A DNA stretch of 64,000 bases. Source: an uncultured Thermomicrobiales bacterium (GTDB lineage Bacteria; Chloroflexota; Chloroflexia; Thermomicrobiales; UBA6265). A model generated the notes under the pieces. That model was not told where the DNA came from, did no database searches, and saw only the letters and a program-made list of their open reading frames with translations. Of the stretch, positions 45,345 through 53,713 are shown in pieces. The stretch spans positions 1-64,000 of the forward strand of contig CADCWI010000059.1 of NCBI GenBank assembly GCA_902806355.1, read 5' to 3'. A program made the position numbers and the translations under genes. Within the stretch, counting starts at the first letter, position 1. Every line of letters begins with the position of its first letter.

Positions 45345-45603
45345 CGCACAGAGTGCCGCGCGGGCACGTCGCAGCCGTGCATGGGGCTTCGCCCTTGTCG
45401 GATCGATCATGCTGGGGCTGGTTGGCTGCGCCGAGGGAACGTCGCGTGATGCCGAGCGTGGGCAACAAGAGGATGCGGAACGGACGTCGGTTGTCGATGA
45501 TCTCCAGGCATCAGCTTCGGCCGATCTCGTCCGCCGGGCGGCCGAGGGGACGCCGCCTGACGATGCGGCAACGGAGCCGGTCTCCGACTCTGGCGGTGAC
45601 TGA
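45301..45603 (+). CDS. Small lipoprotein, unknown
   Basis: 100 aa starting at ATG 45301 inside the end of the recombinase gene (44-bp overlap, different frame). A basic, Ala/Arg-rich start leads to the membrane segment WGFALVGSIMLGLVGC, ending in a lipobox Cys, then an acidic low-complexity tail (DAERGQQEDAERTSVVDDL). Without an internal alternative start the overlap is unusual but the signal supports a real gene. It ends just before the 23-bp palindrome at 45620. Confidence 0.55.
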   Translation: MPLEPIASHHHKQNDAQSAARARRSRAWGFALVGSIMLGLVGCAEGTSRDAERGQQEDAERTSVVDDLQASASADLVRRAAEGTPPDDAATEPVSDSGGD

Positions 45604-45619
45604 CGTATCCCTAGCACGG

Positions 45620-45669
45620 TCATCAACACGAGAAGGCCGGGCACGCGCCCGGCCTTCTCGTGTTGATGA
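45620..45669. terminator. Exceptionally long perfect inverted repeat between convergent genes
   Basis: Arms of 22 bp (45621-45642 and 45647-45668) are exact reverse complements across a 4-nt loop (ACGC), and the flanking bases 45620/45669 extend this to 23 bp. It opens with CATCAACACGAGAAGGCC. It sits between the lipoprotein (+) and the secreted protein (-), so it probably stops transcription from both sides, but there is no T-run; a cruciform or RNA-level function is possible. Confidence 0.85.
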
Positions 45670-45682
45670 TCTGCTGGCCCGT

Positions 45683-46864
45683 TTACTGCCCGGTCAGCTC
45701 ATCGGGTAGCGTCGGCTCCGCGCAGCTTGTTTCACCGATGCATGCGGCCTGCGCGTTGGCGAGATCCGTCGCCACCTGCTGGGCGGCCTCGGCTGACGGG
45801 GCACCTTGCACATCGACGACGCCAACATTGGCATCGACGGCGAAGATCACCCGGAAGCTGTCGCTTTCGGTCGCGCCCAGCGCCGGGCTGGGGAATCGAT
45901 ACGCCACCGCCTGCGCCGCCCCTTCGATCGTGACACCATCTACCGCTTCAATCCCCTCGATCGCGGGCAGGAGGTCAGTCGCCTGCTCAACGACGGTCTG
46001 TGCATTCGTGTCTTCATCGAAGGTGGTGAGGCCAACGGCGATGAACGGCTGCGGGGCGTCACCTTCCCCGAGCCCGATCACCTGCGCCCACGACGCCGAC
46101 AGTGACGCGAGCGCCGACCCCTGGAGACCGTACAGCTCCTCCACTTCCGTCGGGCTCAGGAATCCGGCCTGAAGCTCGCTGCCCAGACCTTGAAGCGGCA
46201 GGACCTGCGGCACCAGGGCAAGGTCGGTTCCATCAGGTGCCTGTTCGCTGATCGCACCGGTCACCTGGCCCTCGACCTCGGCGGCCAGTGCATTTGCCAG
46301 CTCGGAATCGGCAGGCTCGCCATTGGCGGTCTCGACCGAGACGCCCACGAGGAACCGGTCGACCCGGAACGTCGTGTCCGCGGTGTTGACTGTCACCGAG
46401 TCGTCCGTTGGATCCTGATAACTGCCCGTTGTCGTTTCCCTTGGTCTTTCGCCGACGGCAGCATCACTATCCGTCAGCTCGGCATCGGGGTTCGTGCGCT
46501 CTTCGTCCTCGATCAACCCAAAACCGGCTTCTGCCGCCGCCGCATCGGTCCAGGCAGATGCGTAGGTCCGGATTCGCAAACCTTCGTCCTCGTTGCGATA
46601 CACGCTGAGATACTGGGATTCGAATCCGGCATCCGTCAACGCCGCCGCATCGAGTTCGCCGGATGCCACCTGATCGGCCGTCAGGAATGTCTCACCCTCG
46701 AATGCATACCCGTCCGGCAGCGCGCTGTCGTCCAGCGTCATTGCCGCCAGTTGGCCACGGAGCGTCGCATCCGCGGCGGCATCCTGGGCTGATACCGGTG
46801 CCCCACCACTGACCAGTAAGGATCCCAGTACCAACGCCCCGAGCGTGCGATGAATACGCGGCAT
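45683..46864 (-). CDS. Secreted protein, unknown
   Basis: 393 aa from ATG 46864, with AGAGGAG 6-7 nt upstream; the longer frame is unlikely. A signal peptide (TLGALVLGSLLVSGGAPVSAQ) is followed by repeated acidic, Ala-rich segments with two related halves (LPDGYAFEGETFLTAD... and SELQAGFLSPTEVEELYG), and a Cys pair near the C-terminus (AACIGETSCAEP). No catalytic motif is seen. Convergent with the small lipoprotein across the palindrome. Confidence 0.7.
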   Translation of the reverse strand: MPRIHRTLGALVLGSLLVSGGAPVSAQDAAADATLRGQLAAMTLDDSALPDGYAFEGETFLTADQVASGELDAAALTDAGFESQYLSVYRNEDEGLRIRTYASAWTDAAAAEAGFGLIEDEERTNPDAELTDSDAAVGERPRETTTGSYQDPTDDSVTVNTADTTFRVDRFLVGVSVETANGEPADSELANALAAEVEGQVTGAISEQAPDGTDLALVPQVLPLQGLGSELQAGFLSPTEVEELYGLQGSALASLSASWAQVIGLGEGDAPQPFIAVGLTTFDEDTNAQTVVEQATDLLPAIEGIEAVDGVTIEGAAQAVAYRFPSPALGATESDSFRVIFAVDANVGVVDVQGAPSAEAAQQVATDLANAQAACIGETSCAEPTLPDELTGQ

Positions 46865-47044
46865 TCCGACTCCTCTCAGCATGTCTCTTTCTGACGGTCG
46901 TATAGGCGTTGCGAACACCCGACGAGGTTGACGGTCAGGTCAGCCCGGATGATCCTACTCTATATCACGGTTGAGCATGGCCGCCGGTTTCGCGAGCCCG
47001 GCCCCCCTTCCTCGTTCCTCTTCAGACGGAAAGGTTTGCGCCGG

Positions 47045-48634
47045 ATGCGTGCGATTCGCCCCTCCGCTCTCTCGGCCAATGGCATGGTTGCATCACCGCA
47101 CCATCTGGCTTCCTCGGCCGGATTACTCGTGCTCAAGGATGGCGGCTCCGCCATGGATGCGGTGATTGCCGCTAATGCCGTGCTGACGGTGCTCTATCCG
47201 GACCAGACCGCCATTGGCGGTGACTGTTTCTTCCTCGCTTATGATGCGGGAAGTGACCAAACAGTCGCCTTTAACGGCTCCGGGGCAGCCGCTGAGGCAG
47301 CCAGCGCCTCCCAGCTCCGCGACCAGGGCCATGACGCCATGCCAGCCAAGGGTGGCCTGACCGTGGTCACCCCTGGAACCGTCGACGCCTGGGTGCAGGG
47401 ACATGAACGTTTCGGGACGCTTGAGTTTGAACGTCTGCTTCGACCTGCAGCGGCGCTGGCGCGGGATGGTTTTCCCGTTTCTTCGCGATTGGCAGCGGTC
47501 TTCCAGAGCCAACAGGCGCTGATTGCCGAATGGCCTGCGCTTCAATCCATGGTGTTCGCGGAAGGCACGATTCCCCGTTCGTCATCGCTGCTCCGGTTTC
47601 CTGATCTCGCGACGACACTGACAGACATCGCGAAACGAGGTCGGGACGCCTTCTATACCGGGCCAACCGCAGAGGCGATCGTCGATGCCGTGCAGGTGGC
47701 CGGGGGCTGGCTCACTGTTGAGGATCTCGAACGTCACCAGGGAGAGTGGGTCGAGCCTCTTGCCTTCGACTTCCAGGGCACGACGATCCTGACAGCTCCC
47801 CCGAACTCGCAGGGGATTACCGCGCAGATCGCACTGGGCCTTGTCGCTCGGGACCTCGACGATCGACCGTGGGGCTCGGCGCGGCAGGTGCATTCGCTCG
47901 TCGAAGCGTCACGCCGAGCCTACGAGGTACGTGATCGGCACCTCGGTGATCCGCGTTTCGTCACGATCGAGACGAGCACGCTCCTCGACGAGGCGTACCT
48001 CGCGGATCGGTGGACGGATTTCGACCCTGATGCGGCATCACGAGGGTACGACAGCCGGGCTGGCGACACTGTGTACGTCTGCGCCGTCGACCGCGACGGG
48101 AATGCGGTGTCCCTGATCCAGAGTTTGTTCGGCGCATTTGGGTCCGGCGTCGTCGCTGGCTCGACCGGCATTCTTCTGAACAATCGCGGGTCGTATTTTT
48201 CCCTGGTCGACGGGCATCCCAACGAGCTTCAGGGCGGCAAGCGACCTCTCCACACCTTGATGCCGTCGATGCTGCGCGATGAACGGGGCCTGCTGGGGCC
48301 GATCGGCACGCAGGGCGGAGATGCCCAGGCTCAAATCCAGCTCCAGCTCATCACCAACCTCCTGTTGCACGCCATGGAACCGCAGGAAGCGATCGATGCA
48401 CCTCGATGGATATCGTCGCGTGCAGCGGAAGGGAGCGTCAGCGCGATCACCCTCGAAAGCGGTTTTCCGGAGGGGACGGTATCGGGACTGGCCGGGCGCG
48501 GTCATGAGATCACCGTTATCGAAGGATGGAACCCGAACGCGGGCCACTCGCAGATGATCCTGATCGATCAGCAGGCGGGCACGCTCAAGGGTGCGGCCGA
48601 CCCGAGAGCTGACGGTGCTGCCCTCGGCTATTGA
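47045..48634 (+). CDS. Gamma-glutamyltransferase-family Ntn hydrolase
   Basis: 529 aa from ATG 47045 (MRAIRPSALS), GGAAAGG about 12 nt upstream. GGT-family segments are visible: ASPHHLASSAGLLVLKDGGSAMDAVIAAN, AIGGDCFFLAY, TPGTVDAW, and the autoprocessing site DTVYVCAVDRDGNAVSLIQS, where Thr would be the nucleophile (canonical enzymes have TTH-type context). LNNRGSYFS and PLHTLMPSM follow. Without the TTH motif the enzyme may act on other gamma-glutamyl or acyl substrates. There is no signal peptide, unlike E. coli GGT. Confidence 0.85.
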   Translation: MRAIRPSALSANGMVASPHHLASSAGLLVLKDGGSAMDAVIAANAVLTVLYPDQTAIGGDCFFLAYDAGSDQTVAFNGSGAAAEAASASQLRDQGHDAMPAKGGLTVVTPGTVDAWVQGHERFGTLEFERLLRPAAALARDGFPVSSRLAAVFQSQQALIAEWPALQSMVFAEGTIPRSSSLLRFPDLATTLTDIAKRGRDAFYTGPTAEAIVDAVQVAGGWLTVEDLERHQGEWVEPLAFDFQGTTILTAPPNSQGITAQIALGLVARDLDDRPWGSARQVHSLVEASRRAYEVRDRHLGDPRFVTIETSTLLDEAYLADRWTDFDPDAASRGYDSRAGDTVYVCAVDRDGNAVSLIQSLFGAFGSGVVAGSTGILLNNRGSYFSLVDGHPNELQGGKRPLHTLMPSMLRDERGLLGPIGTQGGDAQAQIQLQLITNLLLHAMEPQEAIDAPRWISSRAAEGSVSAITLESGFPEGTVSGLAGRGHEITVIEGWNPNAGHSQMILIDQQAGTLKGAADPRADGAALGY

Positions 48635-48663
48635 GCCAGCATACGGCACGTGATCCGGCGGTC

Positions 48664-49908
48664 CTAGAAGCCAGTTCCCGCCGCCACACGGAGAACAGGG
48701 CTCGGCGGGGGATTAAGCAACCAGTCCTCGAATTGCGCCACTATCGGTTCCCGGAACTCTGCCCAGTAGCTCCAGTTCTGGAAGAATTGCTGCCTCAGGT
48801 TCTCCGGATGATTCGGCAGGCCGACCCCGATATCTGGTCTCAGCAACGCGAACGCATCCGAGTTGACCGGACCAAAGTTCTGGAGGCGGCTGAAGTTGGC
48901 GGTTGGAACCGCCCGGGTGGCGAAGTTGACGAAGCTCATCGCCACGTCGGTGTTCGGTCCACCTCTCGGGAGCACCCACGAATCCGCCGAGATCATCCCG
49001 CCGTTCCATTGCGGCACCACACGCGAGACCACGTCGAGCAATGCCGTTCGGACGCTCCACGCACTGGCGAGACCCACCTGCCCCGTTGCGACAAGCTCCA
49101 CAGGTTGCTTGCTGTCCTCGTAGAAAAGCGTGGCTTCGCGCAGCTCTTCGAGTGCGGAGAATGCGCGCGCCGTGTCAAGCGGATAGAGCCGCTCCACGGT
49201 CACGCCGTCCGCCAGCAACGCGAACTCCAGGGTCCCGACAGGGCTGCGGCGAAGCGCGCGCGTGCCTCCGCTTCGATCCACGTTCCAGAAGTCCGTCCAG
49301 CCTGAAGGTATGTCAACGGCGCCTGACGGATAGACGATCACCGTGGAGTACAGACGTGCGCCGACCCCATGTTGCATGGTCAACTCACGGTACAACGCGG
49401 CGGTATCGACCACGTTGTAATCGATCGCCTGAAGGTAGCCACCCGCTGCGATCGGCAGCACCTCCTCAGTCGGAATCAGCAGGACATCCCAAACGGGTGC
49501 TTCGGCCTCGACCTGATCGATCAGGCTCGATATGCCTTCCCGGCCGAACTCCTGGTGACGGACCGATGCCCCGGTCGCTGCCGCAAACGCATCGAAGAAG
49601 GCCTGTTTCATGGCGTCCAGGTAATCCCCCAGGTCGGGAGTCGCGACCGTAATCGCGCGGCCCGCCCAGCGCTGCGGATCGCGATAACCAGCCACCGGAG
49701 ACGCTATTGGGGGTTGCGTCGGCACCGCAGGCGCCTGTGTCGGAAGCGGAGAAGGCAGAATCTCCGCGGTGACGACGGCATCGACAGGATCATCACCCGA
49801 TCCGCAACCCGAAAGGAACAGCCCTCCGAACCCCGCACTGGCCGCGAGAAAGGATCGACGGGTATGGGTCCCTGCGCGAGTTGTCTTGGACGGCCGGTGC
49901 TGCGCCAT
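48664..49908 (-). CDS. Orphan extracellular solute-binding lipoprotein (PotD/spermidine-putrescine-type)
   Basis: 414 aa. The N-terminus THTRRSFLAASAGFGGLFLSGC combines a twin-Arg-like start and a lipobox, so it is likely Tat- or Sec-exported and lipid-anchored. A Pro-rich linker is followed by a two-lobed type 2 periplasmic-binding fold (ITVATPDLGDYLDAMKQAFF, VWDVLLIPTEEVLPIAAGG, GLASAWSVRTALLDVV). Family resemblance is to polyamine or other oligopeptide-like ABC binding proteins. No permease or ATPase gene lies nearby. It is divergent from the small protein at 50351, and convergent with the GGT gene. Confidence 0.8.
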   Translation of the reverse strand: MAQHRPSKTTRAGTHTRRSFLAASAGFGGLFLSGCGSGDDPVDAVVTAEILPSPLPTQAPAVPTQPPIASPVAGYRDPQRWAGRAITVATPDLGDYLDAMKQAFFDAFAAATGASVRHQEFGREGISSLIDQVEAEAPVWDVLLIPTEEVLPIAAGGYLQAIDYNVVDTAALYRELTMQHGVGARLYSTVIVYPSGAVDIPSGWTDFWNVDRSGGTRALRRSPVGTLEFALLADGVTVERLYPLDTARAFSALEELREATLFYEDSKQPVELVATGQVGLASAWSVRTALLDVVSRVVPQWNGGMISADSWVLPRGGPNTDVAMSFVNFATRAVPTANFSRLQNFGPVNSDAFALLRPDIGVGLPNHPENLRQQFFQNWSYWAEFREPIVAQFEDWLLNPPPSPVLRVAAGTGF

Positions 49909-50350
49909 GAGGACTGTTCACCATCTGCCACTAAACACGCCACTGATCGGAACCGATGTCGCGGAGTGTTCAGGAATGTGGGTCTGCACCTTCTGGCGAC
50001 GGCTGGGTCACCAGTGGTATCGCCTAAAGCTTCAAGCCCCCATCATACCGTGACCGGCGCCAACCCTTTGGACCCATGTGTATGTCGTCACCGTTGCATC
50101 TCGGGCCGCGACGAGGGTTTTTCGTGCATCATTGCCGCATGCGCGATATGCTAGCTCATGCACTTCAGTGAGTTTGCGTTACCTGATGGTAGGGCGTCTC
50201 GCTGTGGTGACCGTTGCGTTTCCAACATTCGTGACAGGACGGTGCTGGAACGTACAACGTCGAGCCACGAACGGCTCCCGGTAGCGGTGACGTGTCATTC
50301 GGGGAGAAGAGGGGTACGGGACCCGTATCTCAAGGGAGAGAGGCGAAGCG
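49909..50350. other. Divergent intergenic region
   Basis: 442 bases holding the promoters of the solute-binding lipoprotein (-) and the small acidic protein (+). No confident promoter, RNA or repeat was identified. Confidence 0.4.
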
Positions 50351-50608
50351 ATGGACACGTACAACATCTTCATGGACGAGCTGCCAACCGGAGAAGAGTT
50401 CGACGGCGAGGAGATGGTCGAGGTCGAATTCCGGGTCGTACCCCGTGGCGAAGACGATGGTGACGGCGACAACAATGCGGTGATTGCGGGTCTGGACCTC
50501 GTCGACCTGATCAACCTGCGCGATGCCCTTCAACAGGAGATCGACAATTACGCGCTTTCGGCACTGGAAGCGCAAGCGGGTGCCGTTGCCGATGAGGCCG
50601 CCAGCTAG
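50351..50608 (+). CDS. Small acidic protein, unknown
   Basis: 85 aa from ATG 50351, with AAGGGAGAGG about 9 nt upstream. Strongly acidic (MDELPTGEEFDGEEMVEVEFR), followed by a helical stretch (DLINLRDALQQEIDNYALSALEA). It is followed 55 bp later by a clear terminator. No recognisable family; short, acidic and well expressed by its signals. Confidence 0.65.
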   Translation: MDTYNIFMDELPTGEEFDGEEMVEVEFRVVPRGEDDGDGDNNAVIAGLDLVDLINLRDALQQEIDNYALSALEAQAGAVADEAAS

Positions 50609-50662
50609 GCCCGTCCTCGTGCGACTTTAACGTGCGCATTCCTGAGCCGTTGTGTAGGCTCT

Positions 50663-50694
50663 GCGGCGATGTCGGCTTCGACATCGCCGCTTTT
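50663..50694 (+). terminator. Rho-independent terminator after small acidic gene
   Basis: A perfect 12-bp stem, GCGGCGATGTCG (50663-50674) and CGACATCGCCGC (50679-50690), GCTT loop, then TTTT. Confidence 0.9.
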
Positions 50695-50882
50695 CGATTG
50701 ATCCCGTGCCGTGCGAGCACGCTGGATTCACCCCGGGAGCACCATTCTTGACGGATTAGCATCCCCGTGACTGGAGCCCTCCAGCACGGTGCACACGTCC
50801 TATAGCGCGCCGAGCACGACACTGTGCGATCTCTCCGTGGGGTCATGTTGTCGGTTCGACCGTTCCGTGATGCAGGGATGCC

Positions 50883-52535
50883 ATGCTGACCGTCAACTCC
50901 GTCTCCAAGCGCTTCGGCGCGCTCCAGATCCTCGAATCCGTCTCCTTCTCCATCAACCCCGGTGACCGGCTTGGATTGATCGGTCCCAACGGTGCAGGCA
51001 AGAGTACCCTCTTGCGCATCATCGCCGGGCAGGAGCTTGCCAATAGTGGAACCGTCGCAGCCCGGCCCGAGATACGTATCGGGTACCTTCGCCAGGGATT
51101 CGCGGACATGCCAGACGGTACGCTGGCCGAGCTGATCGATCTGCCACTCCAGGGTCTCATCGCTGCCCAGGCTGAACTCGAGAGGACGATCATGGCCCTG
51201 GGCGATCCCAATGCCTTGTTCGCCGAACCAGGGGCAGCGTACGCCGTTGCCCAGGACCGGTTCGATGCCGTGGGCGGGTATGAGACGCTCGATCGGCTAT
51301 CTTCCTATCTTGGCCGGTTTGGGCTGGCGGACATGTCGTTGGACCGTCCTTTGTCAACGCTCTCCGGAGGACAGAAGACCCGGGCGGGACTGGCTGCGTT
51401 GCTTGCGTCACATCCCCACCTGCTCATCCTCGACGAACCGACCAATCACCTTGACATCGATGCCTTGGACTGGCTCGCGACATTCCTCAATGGGTACGGT
51501 GGTGCCGTCCTGATGGTGTCGCATGACCGGCGATTCCTGGATGCAACCTTGAACCAGATCCTGGAGCTGGATCCCGAAACACATCGGCTGACCGTGTACG
51601 CCGGGACCTACTCCGATTACGTCACAGAAAAGGAGCGTGAGCGGGTGGATCAGGCCGCCGCCTATCACCGCCAGCAGAAGGAGATCGCAAGAATCGAGGC
51701 GGATATCCGGGGGGCTGAACACCATGCCCGGACGATCGAGGCCAACTCGATCGACTTCGCCGTCAGGAAGAAGGCCGCCAAGATCGCTCGACCGGCGGTC
51801 GTCAGGAAGCGCAAGCTCGAACGGCTGCTGGAATCGACGGAGCACGTGGAGCGACCCGAGCGCAAGTGGAGGCTCGCGGTCGACTTCAGCTCGATTGGTC
51901 CCGGATCACGGGACGCGGTTGTCCTGGAGGATGTCCGCGTGGCGTACGGGAACGATCGTGTCCTGGACGGTTGCTCGCTGCACGTATCCGATGGTGACAG
52001 GATCGCCATCACCGGCCGCAACGGCGCGGGGAAATCGACATTGATGCGAGTGATTGCCAAGGACATCGTTCCCGATTTCGGATCGGTACGCCTTGGACCG
52101 AGTGTCCGCATTGGCTACTTCGCTCAGGAGCAAGATACGTTGGACGCGAACCGGACAGTGCTGGCAATGGCGCGCGCCATTGCCGCCGGCTCGGAAAGTG
52201 ACATCCGTACGTTCCTGCACAAGTTCCTCTTCAGCGGAGAGATGGTTCATCACCGCATCGGCGATCTCTCCTACGGCGAGCGCGCGCGCCTGATGCTGGC
52301 CGCCCTGGTGCTTCGCGGCAGTAACCTCCTGCTCCTTGACGAGCCCCTCAACCATCTCGATCTCGACGCACGTGAGAGGTTTGAAGAGGCGCTCGAACAG
52401 TTCGCCGGCACGATCGTGTTTGTCTCGCACGATCGCTACACGATCCGGCGACTGGCATCACGCGTGGTCGAGGTCCGCGACGGCCGGGTCATTGAACGTG
52501 ATTCCGACGCGGAACCGGAGCAGGCTCATGGATAG
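50883..52535 (+). CDS. ABC-F family ATPase
   Basis: 550 aa with two ATPase domains on one chain and no membrane segments, the ABC-F layout. Domain 1 has Walker A IGPNGAGKSTLLRI, signature LSGGQKTRAGLA and Walker B LLILDEPTNHLDIDA; domain 2 has TGRNGAGKSTLMRV, LSYGERARLMLA and LLLLDEPLNHLDLDA. An Arg/Lys-rich linker (residues about 245-310, KEREVDQAAAYHRQQKEI) matches the P-site tRNA interaction motif of ribosome-bound ABC-F proteins. They release stalled or antibiotic-bound ribosomes. It overlaps the downstream APH-like gene by 8 bp, which fits a resistance role but does not prove it. Confidence 0.92.
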   Translation: MLTVNSVSKRFGALQILESVSFSINPGDRLGLIGPNGAGKSTLLRIIAGQELANSGTVAARPEIRIGYLRQGFADMPDGTLAELIDLPLQGLIAAQAELERTIMALGDPNALFAEPGAAYAVAQDRFDAVGGYETLDRLSSYLGRFGLADMSLDRPLSTLSGGQKTRAGLAALLASHPHLLILDEPTNHLDIDALDWLATFLNGYGGAVLMVSHDRRFLDATLNQILELDPETHRLTVYAGTYSDYVTEKERERVDQAAAYHRQQKEIARIEADIRGAEHHARTIEANSIDFAVRKKAAKIARPAVVRKRKLERLLESTEHVERPERKWRLAVDFSSIGPGSRDAVVLEDVRVAYGNDRVLDGCSLHVSDGDRIAITGRNGAGKSTLMRVIAKDIVPDFGSVRLGPSVRIGYFAQEQDTLDANRTVLAMARAIAAGSESDIRTFLHKFLFSGEMVHHRIGDLSYGERARLMLAALVLRGSNLLLLDEPLNHLDLDARERFEEALEQFAGTIVFVSHDRYTIRRLASRVVEVRDGRVIERDSDAEPEQAHG

Positions 52536-53328
52536 TTGGCGAGAGCGCATCGAAGCCGGCGAGGGCCATCCGTTTGCGGATGGAAACATGGCAGACGTGA
52601 TCCGCGTCGGCGATTGGGTCGTACGCTCGCGGTCACCCTGGTCCGACGCCGGTCACGCCGTCCTGCGATACCTCGGAAGCCAGGGATATTCAGGTGCACC
52701 CCGGCTCCTCGAGGCGGATGATGAACGCGAAGTGCTGAGCTTTGTCCCTGGCGATTCGATCCCCGCCGACCTCGACGGCTACCGGGATAATGGCACGCTG
52801 GTCGCCATTGCTGGCGCGATCCGTGACCTCCATCGCACGCTTGAGGGTTTCAAGCCGCCGAAAGACATCGTGTTTCCGCGGATGCCCGGAACACCCGCTG
52901 GCGGATCGTCTGTCTGCCACAATGACCTGGCTCCCTGGAACACCATCATGAAGGACCGCATGTTCGTGGGCTTCATCGATTGGGACCTCGTCACCCTCGC
53001 GACGCCGGCATGGGACCTCGCCTATGCGGCCTGGCGTTTTATTCCTCTGTATCCTGACGATTCCGCGTTCGGTCGTGTCGAGGCACGTGGACGCCAGTTG
53101 AAGCTCTTTCTCGATACGTATGGTCTGGCGGATGAAGATCGTTCCAGCTTCATCGATCTCATCCGGCAGCGCCAGCGTTGCGCCTACGAAACCGTAGAGC
53201 AATGGGGTCGGGCGCGGCTGCCGGGTTTCGATCGCTTGTTCGATCAGGGTCTGCACGTGGGAGCACTCGACGATATCGCCTGGCTCGATACACATCGTAC
53301 AGAGCTTCAGCAAGCGATCGGCTGTTGA
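52528..53328 (+). CDS. Aminoglycoside-phosphotransferase-family kinase
   Basis: 266 aa from ATG 52528, overlapping the ABC-F stop by 8 bp. The APH fold shows the catalytic Asp and Asn in CHNDLAPWNTI, and the metal-binding Asp in GFIDWDLVTLATP, then AWDLAYAAW. The N-terminal ATP-binding lobe is poorly marked: no clear Gly-rich loop. Substrate could be an aminoglycoside, macrolide, homoserine/choline-like small molecule or other; the family is broad. Co-translation with the ABC-F protein is the strongest clue. Confidence 0.85.
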   Translation: MDSWRERIEAGEGHPFADGNMADVIRVGDWVVRSRSPWSDAGHAVLRYLGSQGYSGAPRLLEADDEREVLSFVPGDSIPADLDGYRDNGTLVAIAGAIRDLHRTLEGFKPPKDIVFPRMPGTPAGGSSVCHNDLAPWNTIMKDRMFVGFIDWDLVTLATPAWDLAYAAWRFIPLYPDDSAFGRVEARGRQLKLFLDTYGLADEDRSSFIDLIRQRQRCAYETVEQWGRARLPGFDRLFDQGLHVGALDDIAWLDTHRTELQQAIGC

Positions 53329-53420
53329 CGGAGGATATCCCCGGTCTTCACTTAAAGCCGCTGACCCATTGCTCGCACTTCGCTTCCCTCGCAATGTCGT
53401 TCGGAAACGTCACGTCCTCG

Positions 53421-53633
53421 ATGAAGATCACCGCCGTCAAAGGCGTTCCAGTGCAGGCAATCACCGCAACCGGTCCGCGATACAGGTCAAGACGGACAAG
53501 GGCATAACTGGACTCGGCGAGGGAATATACCTCCGGCCTCGAATTGGCAATACAGGTCGTCCAGAAGGCGGCCGGACACATTGCGGCATTTTGGCAGCCC
53601 TATTTTTATGTCTTTGAGGGATATGTCGTGTGA
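53421..53633 (+). pseudogene. Frameshifted remnant of an enolase-superfamily (MR/MLE) N-terminal domain
   Basis: Three pieces in successive frames read as one N-terminal capping domain: MKITAVKGVPVQAIT from ATG 53421, then IQVKTDKGITGLGEGIY, then ELAIQVVQKAAGHIAAFWQP ending at TGA 53633. The pattern MKI...VK...VKTDKGITGLGEG is the start of mandelate racemase/muconate lactonizing enzymes. At least two frameshifts separate the pieces and the catalytic barrel is absent. The neighbour at 53714-55021, opposite strand, is an intact enolase-superfamily gene. Confidence 0.7.
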
Positions 53634-53713
53634 CGGGTTTACGGAAACCAGTTGTCCTGGGTCACGACGACTGGCCGCCCTTCTATCAACGACGTTGGCA
53701 GCCGCGCGTTCCG

